Positions 7,443-16,576 are shown, counted from the first letter of the stretch. The stretch: 64,000 bases of DNA from Methanococcoides sp052057775 (GCF_052057775.1 NZ_CP195121.1:2407234-2471233), one strand, 5' to 3'. Notes: a model not told the origin generated them from the letters alone. Numbers and translations are program-made.

Positions 7443-8873
7443 ATGACAGAGAAACTGGATTCGATCCTTGAAAACAGAGGTCCTATCAAAAAGATAGGTG
7501 TGCTTGGCATGGGATATGTGGGAATCCCTGCAGCTGCTCTTTTTGCAAACTCCGAGAAGTTCGATCATGTTCTGGGCTTCCAGAGAGACTCAAAAAGTTC
7601 CGGATACAAGATAAAAATGCTCAACAACGGTGAAAGCCCCCTGAAAGGAGAGGAACCCGGTCTTGAGGAACTGCTGAAGAAGGTCGTTAATGAAGGTAAG
7701 TTCGAATGTACTCCGGACTTTTCAAAAATATCAGAACTTGATGCAGTAACTCTTGCGATACAAACACCATTCTCTGATCCTTCAAGCCTCCTTCCTGATT
7801 TCAGCGCACTCACCGAAGGCATACATAACGTGGGAAAGTACCTGAAAGAAGGTATGCTGGTTGTTCTGGAATCAACTATAACGCCCGGAACAACGGACAC
7901 GCTTGCAAGACAGATCCTGGAAGAGGAATCCGGACTGAAAGCCGGAGAGGACTTTGCACTCGCACATGCTCCAGAGAGGGTCATGGTCGGCCGTCTGCTA
8001 AAGAACATACAGGAGCACGATCGTATTGTTGGCGGCATTGATGAGGCCAGTACAAAGCGAGCCGTGGAACTTTACAGTCCTGTGCTCACTAAAGGGAAGA
8101 TCATACCCATGACAGCAAGGGCCGCAGAGGTAACCAAGACCGCAGAGAACACCTTCAGGGATCTACAGATAGCAGCCATCAACCAGCTGGCGCTGTACTG
8201 TGAAGCCATGAGTATCAATGTCTACGATGTGAGAGCAGGTATCGACAGCCTCAAAGGTGAGGGTATCACACGTGCAATACTTTACCCGGGTGCAGGTGTG
8301 GGAGGGCACTGCCTTACAAAGGATACATATCATCTGGAAAGAGGAGTTACAACAAGTGGCGGAACACTTGACTATCCTGAAGGCATGGATTCTATCTTTG
8401 TTCTTGCAAGAAAGGTGAATGATTTCATGCCAAAACACATGTTCCACCTGACAAAAGAAGCTCTCAGGCGCATCGACGGGGAAGTAAAAGGTTCGAAGAT
8501 CGCCATTCTTGGATGGGCATTCATCAATGATTCCGATGATGCGCGCAACCCGCCTTCTGAGCCCTACAGAGATCTTCTGATCAACGAGGGAGCAAATGTG
8601 ATGGTACATGATCCACATGTGCTGAACTACCCTGGTGTGGTGATCATGAAGGATCTGGACGAAGTTATCAAAGATGCGGACGTCGTGGCCATACTGACCG
8701 GACACTCCCGGTATTTCGATCTTGAACCTTCAAAGATCAAGAAGCTAACAGGAAAAGCTAACACCGTTATTGTAGACGGAAGGAATGTTATCGATCCCGA
8801 TGAGTACATCAGCAATGGTTTCGTATACAAGGGTATCGGACGCGGGGACAAGAACGAACATCCAATTGTCTGA
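7443..8873 (+). CDS. Nucleotide-sugar dehydrogenase (UDP-ManNAc/UDP-Glc dehydrogenase family)
   Basis: This enzyme oxidises the C6 hydroxyl of a UDP-sugar to the acid in two NAD+-dependent steps, giving uronic acids for surface glycans. The product has the N-terminal Rossmann motif GVLGMGYVGIP, the central helix region, and the active-site cysteine in GVGGHCLTKDTYHL (about residue 290). The third domain carries GWAFINDSDDARNPP and DGRNVI. Length (476-479 residues) is in the family range. The start is uncertain: ATG 7443 is used here, but in-frame GTG codons at 7434 and 7437 are equally possible and none has an ideal ribosome binding site. The exact substrate is not determined. Confidence 0.88.
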   Translation: MTEKLDSILENRGPIKKIGVLGMGYVGIPAAALFANSEKFDHVLGFQRDSKSSGYKIKMLNNGESPLKGEEPGLEELLKKVVNEGKFECTPDFSKISELDAVTLAIQTPFSDPSSLLPDFSALTEGIHNVGKYLKEGMLVVLESTITPGTTDTLARQILEEESGLKAGEDFALAHAPERVMVGRLLKNIQEHDRIVGGIDEASTKRAVELYSPVLTKGKIIPMTARAAEVTKTAENTFRDLQIAAINQLALYCEAMSINVYDVRAGIDSLKGEGITRAILYPGAGVGGHCLTKDTYHLERGVTTSGGTLDYPEGMDSIFVLARKVNDFMPKHMFHLTKEALRRIDGEVKGSKIAILGWAFINDSDDARNPPSEPYRDLLINEGANVMVHDPHVLNYPGVVIMKDLDEVIKDADVVAILTGHSRYFDLEPSKIKKLTGKANTVIVDGRNVIDPDEYISNGFVYKGIGRGDKNEHPIV

Positions 8874-8904
8874 ACGATATTAAATTTGAATGTCCAGGAT
8901 GAAT

Positions 8905-8955
8905 GGAACATTTGAATCTTTAAGGCGCAGGGCAAAGTCCAGTCGGAAATGTTCC
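8905..8955. repeat. Inverted repeat downstream of the dehydrogenase gene
   Basis: Perfect 9-bp arms GGAACATTT (8905-8913) and AAATGTTCC (8947-8955) enclose 33 nt. An alternative pairing, GGCGC (about 8924) with GCGCC (8957-8961), overlaps it. The rest of the 266-nt spacer (8874-9139) holds no convincing gene. Confidence 0.5.
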
Positions 8956-9139
8956 GGCGCCCCTGATAAAAGGAGGATGTCGATGATAGGATTTCAGCAG
9001 CCTCTTCACTTATTTTTAGAAACAGCAGTGACCCTGCATTATAGAACCAATTTTAAATTTATCTGAAGATTAAAGAAACTGGGAATATTTTAATAATTGC
9101 TGACAATATGATTGTGCAAATCTTCCAGGGATAAAAAAC

Positions 9140-11452
9140 GTGAAACTCCGAAGTAATTTGCACAATATTATGAAGAAAGACAAACAAATAACTGAAGATC
9201 CCTGCCAATACAGGGTTCAGCAGACAAAGAACCAGAGGACAATAAAGGTAGATTGTTCTCAATGTAAACGCTCATCCACCCTCAATGATCCTATATGTCG
9301 TGAAAGGATATTCAGTATCATACTCACAGAACCCATATCGAACAGGCTTATTCTCTCACATCTTTATGAACGGGACTATGAAGGGAAGGAGATCTCCGCC
9401 CTTTATGAACTTGCAAAGCTCAAAGATGCTCTTTTAAATTACAATAATGTTCAGCCTGCACGCAACTGCCAGCACAAAGGCTCAGGCAAATGTATTTCCC
9501 AAAGAAAAGAATTGCTGGAGAAGATCCTTGAATACTCGAAGAATGACCCTGCCGGAGCATCGATTTTCCTTAAAGGACTCTGCACTGACAAAAATCCAGG
9601 CCACGATCATCCTGAATGCCCGGGCTGCATTGCAGAATTCGATTCAACGATCAGAGAAATGCAGGATATAGCTTTCATGACCAGCATATCGCATGCATTC
9701 AGAACTCAGCCTGAAACACATTCATACACAGATAAAGATGCATCTACACCAAATGAGTTTGATTATGACAGACATATCAAACCCCATGTCAGGCCTGCCT
9801 TTTCAACATCCAGAATATATACAGAGCCACCAGAGAACATACAGTTCCTGGAATGCTATGATATAAAGAACAGTGCGGGGAGGATGCTTCAGATATCCAT
9901 GTACGAGATGACCGACAGGCCAGAGAAACTTTACATGGCAATACCTATTGAGTATAATCTTGACCATGAAAGCCTTGCCCTCATAGAAAGGGTCAGGAAG
10001 AAGCTGATACGTTTTCGCCCTGAGAACATGAACTTCGCCGATCCTGCGAACTCAAGGGAATACATATACCGGATCGGAAAGCAAATGCTTGAAGAAGATG
10101 CAAAGCTGCATGGGATCACACTTAGCCCGTTCGGGATCATGACATATTCGGACCTTCTTGCAAAATATACCACCGGCCTGGGTATACTGGAGGATGTGCT
10201 ATCCGATCCAGGGATCACGGACGTCTATGTTAACGCACCTGCGGACATAAACCCGATACATGTGGTAGTGGACGGGGATGAATGTATTACCAATATTTTC
10301 CTATCACAGGACGACCTTGATTCAATGGTCTCAAGGTTCAGGGCCATCAGCGGCAGGCCTTTCGGGGAAGCAACACCGGTACTGGAGATGGACCTACCTG
10401 AGTTCGGGGTCCGTGTATCCGTCATCGGTGACCCGTTAAGTGCCAATGGCCTTGCTTATGCATTCAGGAAACATGCAAGGACACCATGGACATTGCCAAA
10501 GCTCATCAACACTGGATCGATATCGCCACTTACAGCCGGTATTTTGAGCTTCCTTATGGACGGTGAGGCATCAATCCTCGTGGCCGGAGAGGTGGGAGCA
10601 GGTAAGACCTCACTGCTGTCCGCAATGATGATGGAGATCCCCCAGAAATACCGCATCCTGACAATAGAAGATACAAGGGAACTTCCCATAGAGGACCTGC
10701 AAAAGCTTGGCTGGAAGATACAGGGAATGAACTCACGTTCATCGATACTTAACACCAGCATCGAAGTCAAACCTGATGTTGCACTAAGGGCAACCCTGCG
10801 TCTTGGCAATTCAGCACTTGTTATAGGAGAGGTCAGGGGACCTGAGGTAAGGGTCCTTTACGAAGCCATGCAGGTTGGCACTGCCGGGAATTCGGTCCTG
10901 GGGACCATACACGGAGCATCCACAAGGTCGGTCTATGAGCGTATAGTGCATACTCTGGGCGTTCCCCCTGCATCATTCAAGTCTACCGATGCGATAGTGG
11001 TCTGTACCAACACAAGAATAAGGGGAAGTATGAGCAAAAAGCGCAGGGTAACGCAGATCTCGGAAGTAGCCGCCGAATGGGATGAAGATGCAGCTCCGGA
11101 GGAGATATTTACAGAGATCGTGCAGTACAACAACGCGGAGGATGCGATGGTGCCCACTGATATACTGGACAGGGGACAGTCCGAGCTCATCGGAAAGATA
11201 GCACGCAAATGGGGGATATCAATTGATGATGCATCGCTTAACATACGCATAAGGGCGAGGATAAAGCAGAGGATCGCCAGTGCCGGTACACTAGAACCCC
11301 GGTTCCTGGAAGCTGATGTGGTAAGTAAGGCAAACAACATCTTCTGGCTTTACATGGACATGGAAAAACACGGAGCCGGTGGACCTGACTATGAAAGGGT
11401 CTATGAGAAATGGGACAACTGGTTCGATAATTTCTCCTCAGCCTGGCTTTAA
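9140..11452 (+). CDS. Type II/IV secretion (archaeal pilus-type) ATPase with cysteine-rich N-terminus
   Basis: A 770-residue hexameric motor ATPase of the GspE/VirB11/TadA group. The catalytic half has Walker A GEVGAGKTS at about residue 485, an ELPIEDL acidic stretch, and GEVRGPEVRVLYEA with the conserved histidine segment LGTIHGAS. It should power assembly of type IV pilus-like filaments or secretion. The first 180 residues are unusual: at least ten cysteines in CxxC-like groups (CSQCKRSS, CQHKGSGKC, CPGC), suggesting metal binding. The GTG start at 9140 has GGGA eight bases upstream; ATG 9170 is the alternative. The membrane partner follows 12 bp later. No pilin or prepilin peptidase gene is adjacent. 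Confidence 0.9.
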   Translation: MKLRSNLHNIMKKDKQITEDPCQYRVQQTKNQRTIKVDCSQCKRSSTLNDPICRERIFSIILTEPISNRLILSHLYERDYEGKEISALYELAKLKDALLNYNNVQPARNCQHKGSGKCISQRKELLEKILEYSKNDPAGASIFLKGLCTDKNPGHDHPECPGCIAEFDSTIREMQDIAFMTSISHAFRTQPETHSYTDKDASTPNEFDYDRHIKPHVRPAFSTSRIYTEPPENIQFLECYDIKNSAGRMLQISMYEMTDRPEKLYMAIPIEYNLDHESLALIERVRKKLIRFRPENMNFADPANSREYIYRIGKQMLEEDAKLHGITLSPFGIMTYSDLLAKYTTGLGILEDVLSDPGITDVYVNAPADINPIHVVVDGDECITNIFLSQDDLDSMVSRFRAISGRPFGEATPVLEMDLPEFGVRVSVIGDPLSANGLAYAFRKHARTPWTLPKLINTGSISPLTAGILSFLMDGEASILVAGEVGAGKTSLLSAMMMEIPQKYRILTIEDTRELPIEDLQKLGWKIQGMNSRSSILNTSIEVKPDVALRATLRLGNSALVIGEVRGPEVRVLYEAMQVGTAGNSVLGTIHGASTRSVYERIVHTLGVPPASFKSTDAIVVCTNTRIRGSMSKKRRVTQISEVAAEWDEDAAPEEIFTEIVQYNNAEDAMVPTDILDRGQSELIGKIARKWGISIDDASLNIRIRARIKQRIASAGTLEPRFLEADVVSKANNIFWLYMDMEKHGAGGPDYERVYEKWDNWFDNFSSAWL

Positions 11453-11464
11453 GGAAGTGTTACA

Positions 11465-13411
11465 ATGGAAACAGGAACATCTGAGAACTGGTATGTTCGT
11501 GGCTGCAGGTTCACATCCCGTCATTTTTCCAGGTTCATAAAGGACATAGATGATTTTTCCACAAAGGCCGAGAGGTCGGTCAGCCAGGAATACCGTGATG
11601 CGGTCATCTTTACAGGAGTTGCAATAGAACCATTTGAGACAGTTCTCTTCTCCTATGTAGGTTCACTTGCAGTCCTTATCATGTTCCTTATACTGGATAC
11701 GATCCTGTTCCGCATTACAACTTTCAATCCGACCGTACTTGCATCCGTGGCCGTGATGACATTACTTGTACCTTTCGGGATACTGATCTATCTGAGCGAG
11801 TATGTGAAGATACACGCCAGGTACATGAAGATTCAGTCGATCGGAGACATTCCCGAAGTATTAAGCTACGTAGTGATGTCAATGCGACTTGTCTCGAACA
11901 TGGAAAAGGCCATCCATTTTGCTGCGCTTAATTCCAGCAGGCCGCTTGCAAACGATCTCAGGAAGATGCTCTGGAACCTGCAGGTACGCATGTACTCAAG
12001 TATGGATGATGCACTGCTGGATTTTGCACAGATGTGGGGGAAGAACAGCGAACATTTCAAACGATCCCTCCACCTCATCAAGAGTTCCACCAGTGAACCC
12101 GACGAAGCACAGAGAGTCATTACCCTGAACCGTGCCCTTGACATCGTGCTTGATGGCACGAAAGAAATGATGGAACAGTATGCAGTAAGACTGAAGACGC
12201 CAACATACATCCTTTATTCGATATTTATCCTCATTCCCCTGGCACTTGTGGCACTGCTGCCTGCCATCACAGTCGTAGGGATCAGGTTCGATGCCGTGAC
12301 CCTCGTGATACTCTACGACCTGGTCCTCCCGGTTGCAACCTTTGCATACGCTGAATACATCCTCATGCAGCGACCTGCGACTTTCCTGCCCCAGGCGATC
12401 CCGGAAAGCCATCCCGATCTAAAGGGAATTGGTAAAAAAAGGAAAGCTGCAACGATTATTGCGGTTGTGACATGTATCCTTGTCAGCTCTTCTGGCTATA
12501 TCCTGATAGATCTAGGAAATCCGATGAACATCATCTCAACAGAGACACTGGAAGGGATAATGCCACCTGCACTTCTTGTCATCTGGGGAATTGTTATCGC
12601 ATTTTCCATCTACATGAATGCAGTGTATTCACCATACAAGCGGATAAGGGATGATATCCGCAAGATGGAAAATGAATTTTCAGATGCACTGTTCATACTG
12701 GGTAGAAGGATATCCGAAGGACGTTCTGCAGAGGAGTCGTTTGCCCACACCTCAAAGACCATGGAGGGATCACGTATCGGAAAGGTGTTCGAAAGGATAT
12801 CCATCAACCTGATCACCATGCGAACGAACATAAGGTCAGCAATTTTCGATGAGGAGTTCGGGGCATTCAAAGACATATATTCGGACAGGATCCAGACCAC
12901 AATGATCATGTTCACCGAAAGTGTACACAAAAGCCATCTTTCAGCAGGAGTCGCCATCATCAAGCTTGCTGATCACCTGAAGGAACTACAGAACGTGGAG
13001 AAGAACATCAGGTATTCGCTTTATGACATGACATCGACCATGAGAACAACAGCCTGTATATTTGCACCGCTTATCGCAGGAGTTACCATAGCCCTCTCGG
13101 AAGTTATAGCCAGGATCCTTCAGGATGTCGCAGAAGGTATTTCAAGGCTGCCAGAGAACATGGTACCAGGACCTGCACAGATATCGCCTGAAAACCTTGA
13201 CCAGACGATCGCACCGGACATTTTCATGATGGCCATCGGTATATACCTAATTCTCATCACGGCCATACTTGTGAGATTCTCAAGCACCATTGAGAACGGA
13301 GGAGAGAGGACGCAGTTCCTGTATGATCTCGGGCAGTCACTTCCAATAGCAATAATCGTCTTTACGGTCACAACTGTGGTCTCAAGGATCTTTTTCAGAG
13401 GATTGATATAA
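11465..13411 (+). CDS. Type II secretion system F-domain membrane protein (TadC/FlaJ-like)
   Basis: A 648-residue polytopic membrane protein with two T2SS-F-like cytoplasmic domains: one around residues 120-240 (EVLSYVVMSMRLVSNMEKA), one around 390-520 (FSDALFILGRRISEGRSAEE). Each is followed by groups of hydrophobic segments. This is the platform protein on which the preceding ATPase docks. The duplicated arrangement is typical of archaeal FlaJ/TadBC-type proteins. It begins 12 bp after the ATPase stop with ATG 11465, preceded by AAGGAAGTG, so the two are one operon. Which filament or cargo they assemble cannot be told from this window. Confidence 0.88.
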   Translation: METGTSENWYVRGCRFTSRHFSRFIKDIDDFSTKAERSVSQEYRDAVIFTGVAIEPFETVLFSYVGSLAVLIMFLILDTILFRITTFNPTVLASVAVMTLLVPFGILIYLSEYVKIHARYMKIQSIGDIPEVLSYVVMSMRLVSNMEKAIHFAALNSSRPLANDLRKMLWNLQVRMYSSMDDALLDFAQMWGKNSEHFKRSLHLIKSSTSEPDEAQRVITLNRALDIVLDGTKEMMEQYAVRLKTPTYILYSIFILIPLALVALLPAITVVGIRFDAVTLVILYDLVLPVATFAYAEYILMQRPATFLPQAIPESHPDLKGIGKKRKAATIIAVVTCILVSSSGYILIDLGNPMNIISTETLEGIMPPALLVIWGIVIAFSIYMNAVYSPYKRIRDDIRKMENEFSDALFILGRRISEGRSAEESFAHTSKTMEGSRIGKVFERISINLITMRTNIRSAIFDEEFGAFKDIYSDRIQTTMIMFTESVHKSHLSAGVAIIKLADHLKELQNVEKNIRYSLYDMTSTMRTTACIFAPLIAGVTIALSEVIARILQDVAEGISRLPENMVPGPAQISPENLDQTIAPDIFMMAIGIYLILITAILVRFSSTIENGGERTQFLYDLGQSLPIAIIVFTVTTVVSRIFFRGLI

Positions 13412-13486
13412 GAGACCTATGAAAATATTCCAAAGACTTTTTCAGTATAAAACAAGTGATTCTCGATCCACATATGCAATTGTTCA

Positions 13487-13672
13487 TCAATCCACATATA
13501 CAAGCGCTTTCACAGGACATACGCCTATGCACTTCATACAGACAGTACATTTGTCGTAATCTATCGTAGTCTTGCCATCCCTTATACGTAAAGCTCCAAA
13601 GGGACAAACATTATCACATTTGCCACAATTATTGCATCCGATCACTGCGATATATCCTTCCAACCGACTCAT
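13487..13672 (-). CDS. Ferredoxin, 2[4Fe-4S]
   Basis: A 61-residue soluble electron carrier with two complete cluster motifs: C-x2-C-x2-C-x3-CP at residues 13-24 (CNNCGKCDNVCP) and again at about 42-53 (CTVCMKCIGVCP). It starts at ATG 13672 and is divergent from the radical SAM gene at 13742, with only 69 bp between them, so the two promoters overlap. It could supply electrons to that enzyme, although this is inference from position. It ends about 75 bp from the convergent secretion gene. Confidence 0.9.
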   Translation of the reverse strand: MSRLEGYIAVIGCNNCGKCDNVCPFGALRIRDGKTTIDYDKCTVCMKCIGVCPVKALVYVD

Positions 13673-13741
13673 CTCCAGACAATAAGATAACAGGATACAT
13701 ACGCTTTTGTATTTAAATCAGACTTATATAAGAGAAGAAAT

Positions 13742-14800
13742 ATGAACAACAATATGAACGGGATGGTCCGCACAGATACGGGGTCTTTCTACACATACCT
13801 CACAAAAGGCTGCAAACTTTGTCAGCAGGGTGCCAAAATGGTGCTTTTTATTACAGGCATCTGTAACAGAGGATGCTTCTATTGCCCACTCTCAGAAGAG
13901 AGGAAGAAGGATGATACCTATGCCAATGAACGTCTCGTAAAGGATGATGAGGATGTCATCGAGGAAGCCATGCAGATGGATGCTCTTGGAACAGGCATCA
14001 CTGGCGGGGAGCCTCTCATAAGAGCTGACCTTGTCATTCACTACATCAAACTTCTGAAAGAAAGGTTCGGCAGGGATCACCACATACACCTGTACACATC
14101 AATAGCCCCTGATAAAGACCTGCTAGAATCCCTCTCTGAAGCAGGCCTTGATGAGATCAGGTTCCACCCTCCGGAACAACTGTGGAAGGAACTCAAAGGG
14201 TCTGATTTTGAGCGTGCGATAAAGGATTCAATTGAACTCGGGATGGAAACAGGGATGGAACTGCCATCCATAGACGGGGTCATCAATGTAAGGGATGTTG
14301 TCATCGGAACAGACTGTTTCCTGAACCTCAACGAGCTTGAGTTCTCGGATACTAATGCCATGGAGATGAAAGAAAGGAACTTCCTGCTCAGGGATGACAT
14401 GAGCAATGCTGTAGAAGGATCAGAGAATTTTGCGGCGGAGCTGGTGGAGGAGATACCAAAGATACACTTCTGCTCATCGAGATACAAGGATGCCGGACAG
14501 CTCCGTGAGCGCCTGCTGAGGACAGCAAGAAAGACAGCAAGACAGCTTGATGAGATCACTGAAGAAGGTACCATCGTCTATGGCTCCATTGAGGGTCAGG
14601 AGCCTGGGGAGATCATCAGCATATTACATGATCTTGAAGTACCTGATGACCTTATTGAGGCAAAGGAAAATGCTGTAGAATTGCCATGGTGGATAGTCGA
14701 GGAGATCGCAGAAGAGCTGAAAGAGGAAGGTCTGGTCCCATCGATCATCGAAAGGTATCCCTTCAAGGACGGACTTATAGTTGAGGTAATACCTCTCTGA
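13742..14800 (+). CDS. Radical SAM protein related to pyruvate formate-lyase activating enzyme (COG2108-type)
   Basis: A 352-residue radical SAM enzyme. The cluster motif C-x3-C-x2-C is at residues 41, 45 and 48 (CNRGCFYC). It is preceded by an extra CxxC (C24, C27), and TGGEPL follows at about residue 82. The C-terminal third looks like a separate helical, acidic domain. The family is conserved in methanogens and lacks an assigned reaction. It starts at ATG 13742, with a TATA-like CTTATATAAG about 15-20 bp upstream, so the leader must be very short or another start site is used. It is divergent from the ferredoxin. Confidence 0.82.
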   Translation: MNNNMNGMVRTDTGSFYTYLTKGCKLCQQGAKMVLFITGICNRGCFYCPLSEERKKDDTYANERLVKDDEDVIEEAMQMDALGTGITGGEPLIRADLVIHYIKLLKERFGRDHHIHLYTSIAPDKDLLESLSEAGLDEIRFHPPEQLWKELKGSDFERAIKDSIELGMETGMELPSIDGVINVRDVVIGTDCFLNLNELEFSDTNAMEMKERNFLLRDDMSNAVEGSENFAAELVEEIPKIHFCSSRYKDAGQLRERLLRTARKTARQLDEITEEGTIVYGSIEGQEPGEIISILHDLEVPDDLIEAKENAVELPWWIVEEIAEELKEEGLVPSIIERYPFKDGLIVEVIPL

Positions 14801-14911
14801 TACTAACATTTATAAGGATTAATGTTGTAGTGGAAACGCGTTCTGTATCATAAAACAAATAAATTAGCATAAGTTTATAAATAGAAATTACATAGATTAA
14901 ATGAGGTGTTT

Positions 14912-15217
14912 GTGCTGGAAACTATTGAGGACCGGGTAAAGGCAAGGCTTATCAAATATTTAGGTCGGGATGATACAGGTATTCGTGAAGACGTATTAAA
15001 GCTCTTTCTTGAAGGTGGAACTTTCACCACTGGTGATGTCTACAAACATCTTAATGAGAAGGACTTTGATGTCAGCTACAGAGGTGTCTCAGCCATGGTT
15101 GGCCTTATGAACACCAGACTTGGAATACTCAGTATAGATGTCACTGGCGACCATAATCTTTACCTGCTGAAAGAAGACTATAAACCCATAGTCAAGGAAG
15201 TTCTTGATAACTACTGA
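14912..15217 (+). CDS. DUF2551 family protein
   Basis: A 101-103-residue conserved methanogen protein. It looks like a winged-helix domain: FTTGDVYKHLNEKDFDVSYRGVSA is split as a helix-turn-helix-like region, with a following beta hairpin (LGILSIDVTG). Such a fold would suit a small transcription regulator, but the role is unknown. The start is ambiguous between GTG 14912 and GTG 14906; GAGGTG at 14903-14908 suits the later one better. A TATA-like TTTATAAATA lies near 14873. uppS follows closely and may be co-transcribed. Confidence 0.7.
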   Translation: MLETIEDRVKARLIKYLGRDDTGIREDVLKLFLEGGTFTTGDVYKHLNEKDFDVSYRGVSAMVGLMNTRLGILSIDVTGDHNLYLLKEDYKPIVKEVLDNY

Positions 15218-15268
15218 CACCATAAGGTGTTAACATACCTTTTTGATCGTTCTCCAGGTGGAATCTTC

Positions 15269-16129
15269 ATGATAAGATCCCTGATGAACCTCTTCTATAA
15301 GACCTATGAAAGGTCTCTCTCAAATGACGTTAAGAACGGACCTGTTCCTGAGCATATAGCCATTATAATGGATGGGAATCGCAGGTTCGCCAACAGACTT
15401 GGGAAAAATACGAACTATGGCCACTCAAGGGGTGCCGATGTAACTGAAAGGGTAATAGAATGGTCATATGACATCGGTGTAAAGGAACTTACAGTCTATG
15501 CGTTTTCCACAGAGAATTTTAACAGGTCCACTGATGAAACAATACAGCTGTTTGAACTTATCGGAAGTAAGTTTGATTCTATGAGAGAAAGTGAAAGGAC
15601 CCATGAGAAAAAGATCAGAGTACGTGTTGTAGGGGATTGCTCACTTCTACCAACAGAGCTGCAGGAATCTGCAAGAAGAATTGAGCATGCAACAAAGGAC
15701 TATGATAGATTCAACCTGAACGTTGCACTTGCCTATGGCGGAAGACAGGATATCGTTCAGGCTGTCAGAAGAATGGCAGATAAGGTCATTAAAGGCCAGC
15801 TATCAATCGAAGATATCAACGAATCCACGATAGCTGATCATTTCTACCCATCAGAGGGAACAGCAGTCTCTAATGTAGACCTGATAATACGCACAGGCGG
15901 AAACGAAAGGGTTTCAAATTTCCTCCCATGGCAGGCCAATGGGAACGAATGTGCCGCATATTTCTGTGCACCATTCTGGCCGGAATTTCGCAGGATCGAC
16001 TTCCTTAGGTCAATTCGTATCTACCAGACACGTCTTGCAGAACAAAAAAAGAAGGAACATAATCGCACAACCCATTTTCTCAAAGAGATTCGCAAAACAA
16101 ATGATGGACATTGCAACAACAGAATCTGA
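15269..16129 (+). CDS. uppS: Polyprenyl diphosphate synthase (cis-prenyltransferase)
   Basis: UppS elongates a prenyl diphosphate with isopentenyl diphosphate in cis to give the long lipid carrier for glycosylation. The product has the catalytic MDGNRRFANRLG segment (about residue 36), FSTENFNRS, and the C-terminal RTGGNERVSNFLPWQ segment that binds substrate. An upstream in-frame GTG (15227) would add 14 residues, but ATG 15269 has a good ribosome binding site AGGTGGA six bases before it, giving 286 residues. The last 30 residues are lysine/arginine rich and diverge from the conserved core. It lies 51 bp after the DUF2551 gene. Confidence 0.93.
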   Translation: MIRSLMNLFYKTYERSLSNDVKNGPVPEHIAIIMDGNRRFANRLGKNTNYGHSRGADVTERVIEWSYDIGVKELTVYAFSTENFNRSTDETIQLFELIGSKFDSMRESERTHEKKIRVRVVGDCSLLPTELQESARRIEHATKDYDRFNLNVALAYGGRQDIVQAVRRMADKVIKGQLSIEDINESTIADHFYPSEGTAVSNVDLIIRTGGNERVSNFLPWQANGNECAAYFCAPFWPEFRRIDFLRSIRIYQTRLAEQKKKEHNRTTHFLKEIRKTNDGHCNNRI

Positions 16130-16235
16130 ACCATCGATCATATTAGACTGATCTCTTTGAATTGATGTGACCAAAGAATAGTATATAGCCAGGATATTTT
16201 TGAGAAAATTCCATCTAGAAGAAGAAAACAAATTG

Positions 16236-16293
16236 GGAAAAAGTAGGGCCGCAGCGAAAACAAACAGGTTTGACGGGATGGAGGACTACGGCC
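16236..16293 (-). terminator. Structured terminator of the small-peptide unit
   Basis: On the minus strand GGCCGTAG (16286-16293) pairs with CTGCGGCC (16247-16254) through a G-U wobble that fits only this strand. An inner hairpin CAAAC/GTTTG (16261-16272) nests within, and CTACTTTTTCCC follows. It lies 16 nt after the stop codon of the 26-residue peptide. Confidence 0.6.
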
Positions 16294-16308
16294 AATTGTT
16301 TAACGAGC

Positions 16309-16389
16309 TCATTTGTGTGCTCTTACGAATTCTTCAAATTGTTCATAGTATCTTGCTCTGTTTACCAGTTCTGTGAAGAAATCATCCAT
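16309..16389 (-). CDS. Candidate 26-residue small protein
   Basis: This is a very short frame starting at ATG 16389 and ending at TGA 16309. The peptide begins MDDFFTELVNRARYYEQF and ends in RAHK. It would form one amphipathic helix with aromatic and acidic faces. All signals of a stand-alone gene are in place and correctly spaced: a TATA-like TTAATATATCC (16422-16432), a strong ribosome binding site GAGGTGA (16396-16402) six bases before ATG, and a hairpin plus T-run after the stop. I do not recognise it. It is divergent from the MtmB-family operon, 275 bp away. Confidence 0.65.
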   Translation of the reverse strand: MDDFFTELVNRARYYEQFEEFVRAHK

Positions 16390-16421
16390 ATTATTTCACC
16401 TCAAATACTACAATAACTTCT

Positions 16422-16432
16422 GGATATATTAA
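16422..16432 (-). promoter_or_regulatory. TATA box of the small-peptide unit
   Basis: TTAATATATCC on the minus strand. A start site about 26 nt downstream falls near 16401-16403, just before the ribosome binding site, which predicts a very short leader. Confidence 0.5.
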
Positions 16433-16522
16433 GGACTGCCAAGCAGGGTGAAAGTATTCAGGAAGATCTCATTATGCATTAAAAACTCTAAAGAGCAGTA
16501 AATAATCAGAGATTTTCCAGAA

Positions 16523-16563
16523 TTTCCATGTCAATTTAGGAGTATTAATGAATTACATGGAAA
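16523..16563. promoter_or_regulatory. Upstream dyad operator of the MtmB-family operon
   Basis: Arms TTTCCATGT (16523-16531) and ACATGGAAA (16555-16563) form a perfect 9-bp inverted repeat around 23 nt, with further AATT symmetry inside. It lies directly upstream of the TATA box, over the position where TFB would bind. It matches the second dyad in core (CCATGTCAAT) and spacing. Confidence 0.6.
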
Positions 16564-16565
16564 AG

Positions 16566-16575
16566 TATATATAAA
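16566..16575 (+). promoter_or_regulatory. TATA box of the MtmB-family operon
   Basis: TATATATAAA lies exactly between two matching dyads. The predicted start site, about 26 nt downstream, falls near 16596 at the centre of the second dyad, giving a leader of about 68 nt before ATG 16664. Confidence 0.65.
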
Positions 16576-16576
16576 G

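Noticed and set aside
8163..8705. 180-residue frame antisense to the sugar dehydrogenase
   Set aside because: A shadow frame over a conserved enzyme; no start signals.
14825..14845. Sequence resembling an origin recognition box (AGTGGAAACG)
   Set aside because: A single short match with no second copy or DNA-unwinding region nearby, and not next to orc1.
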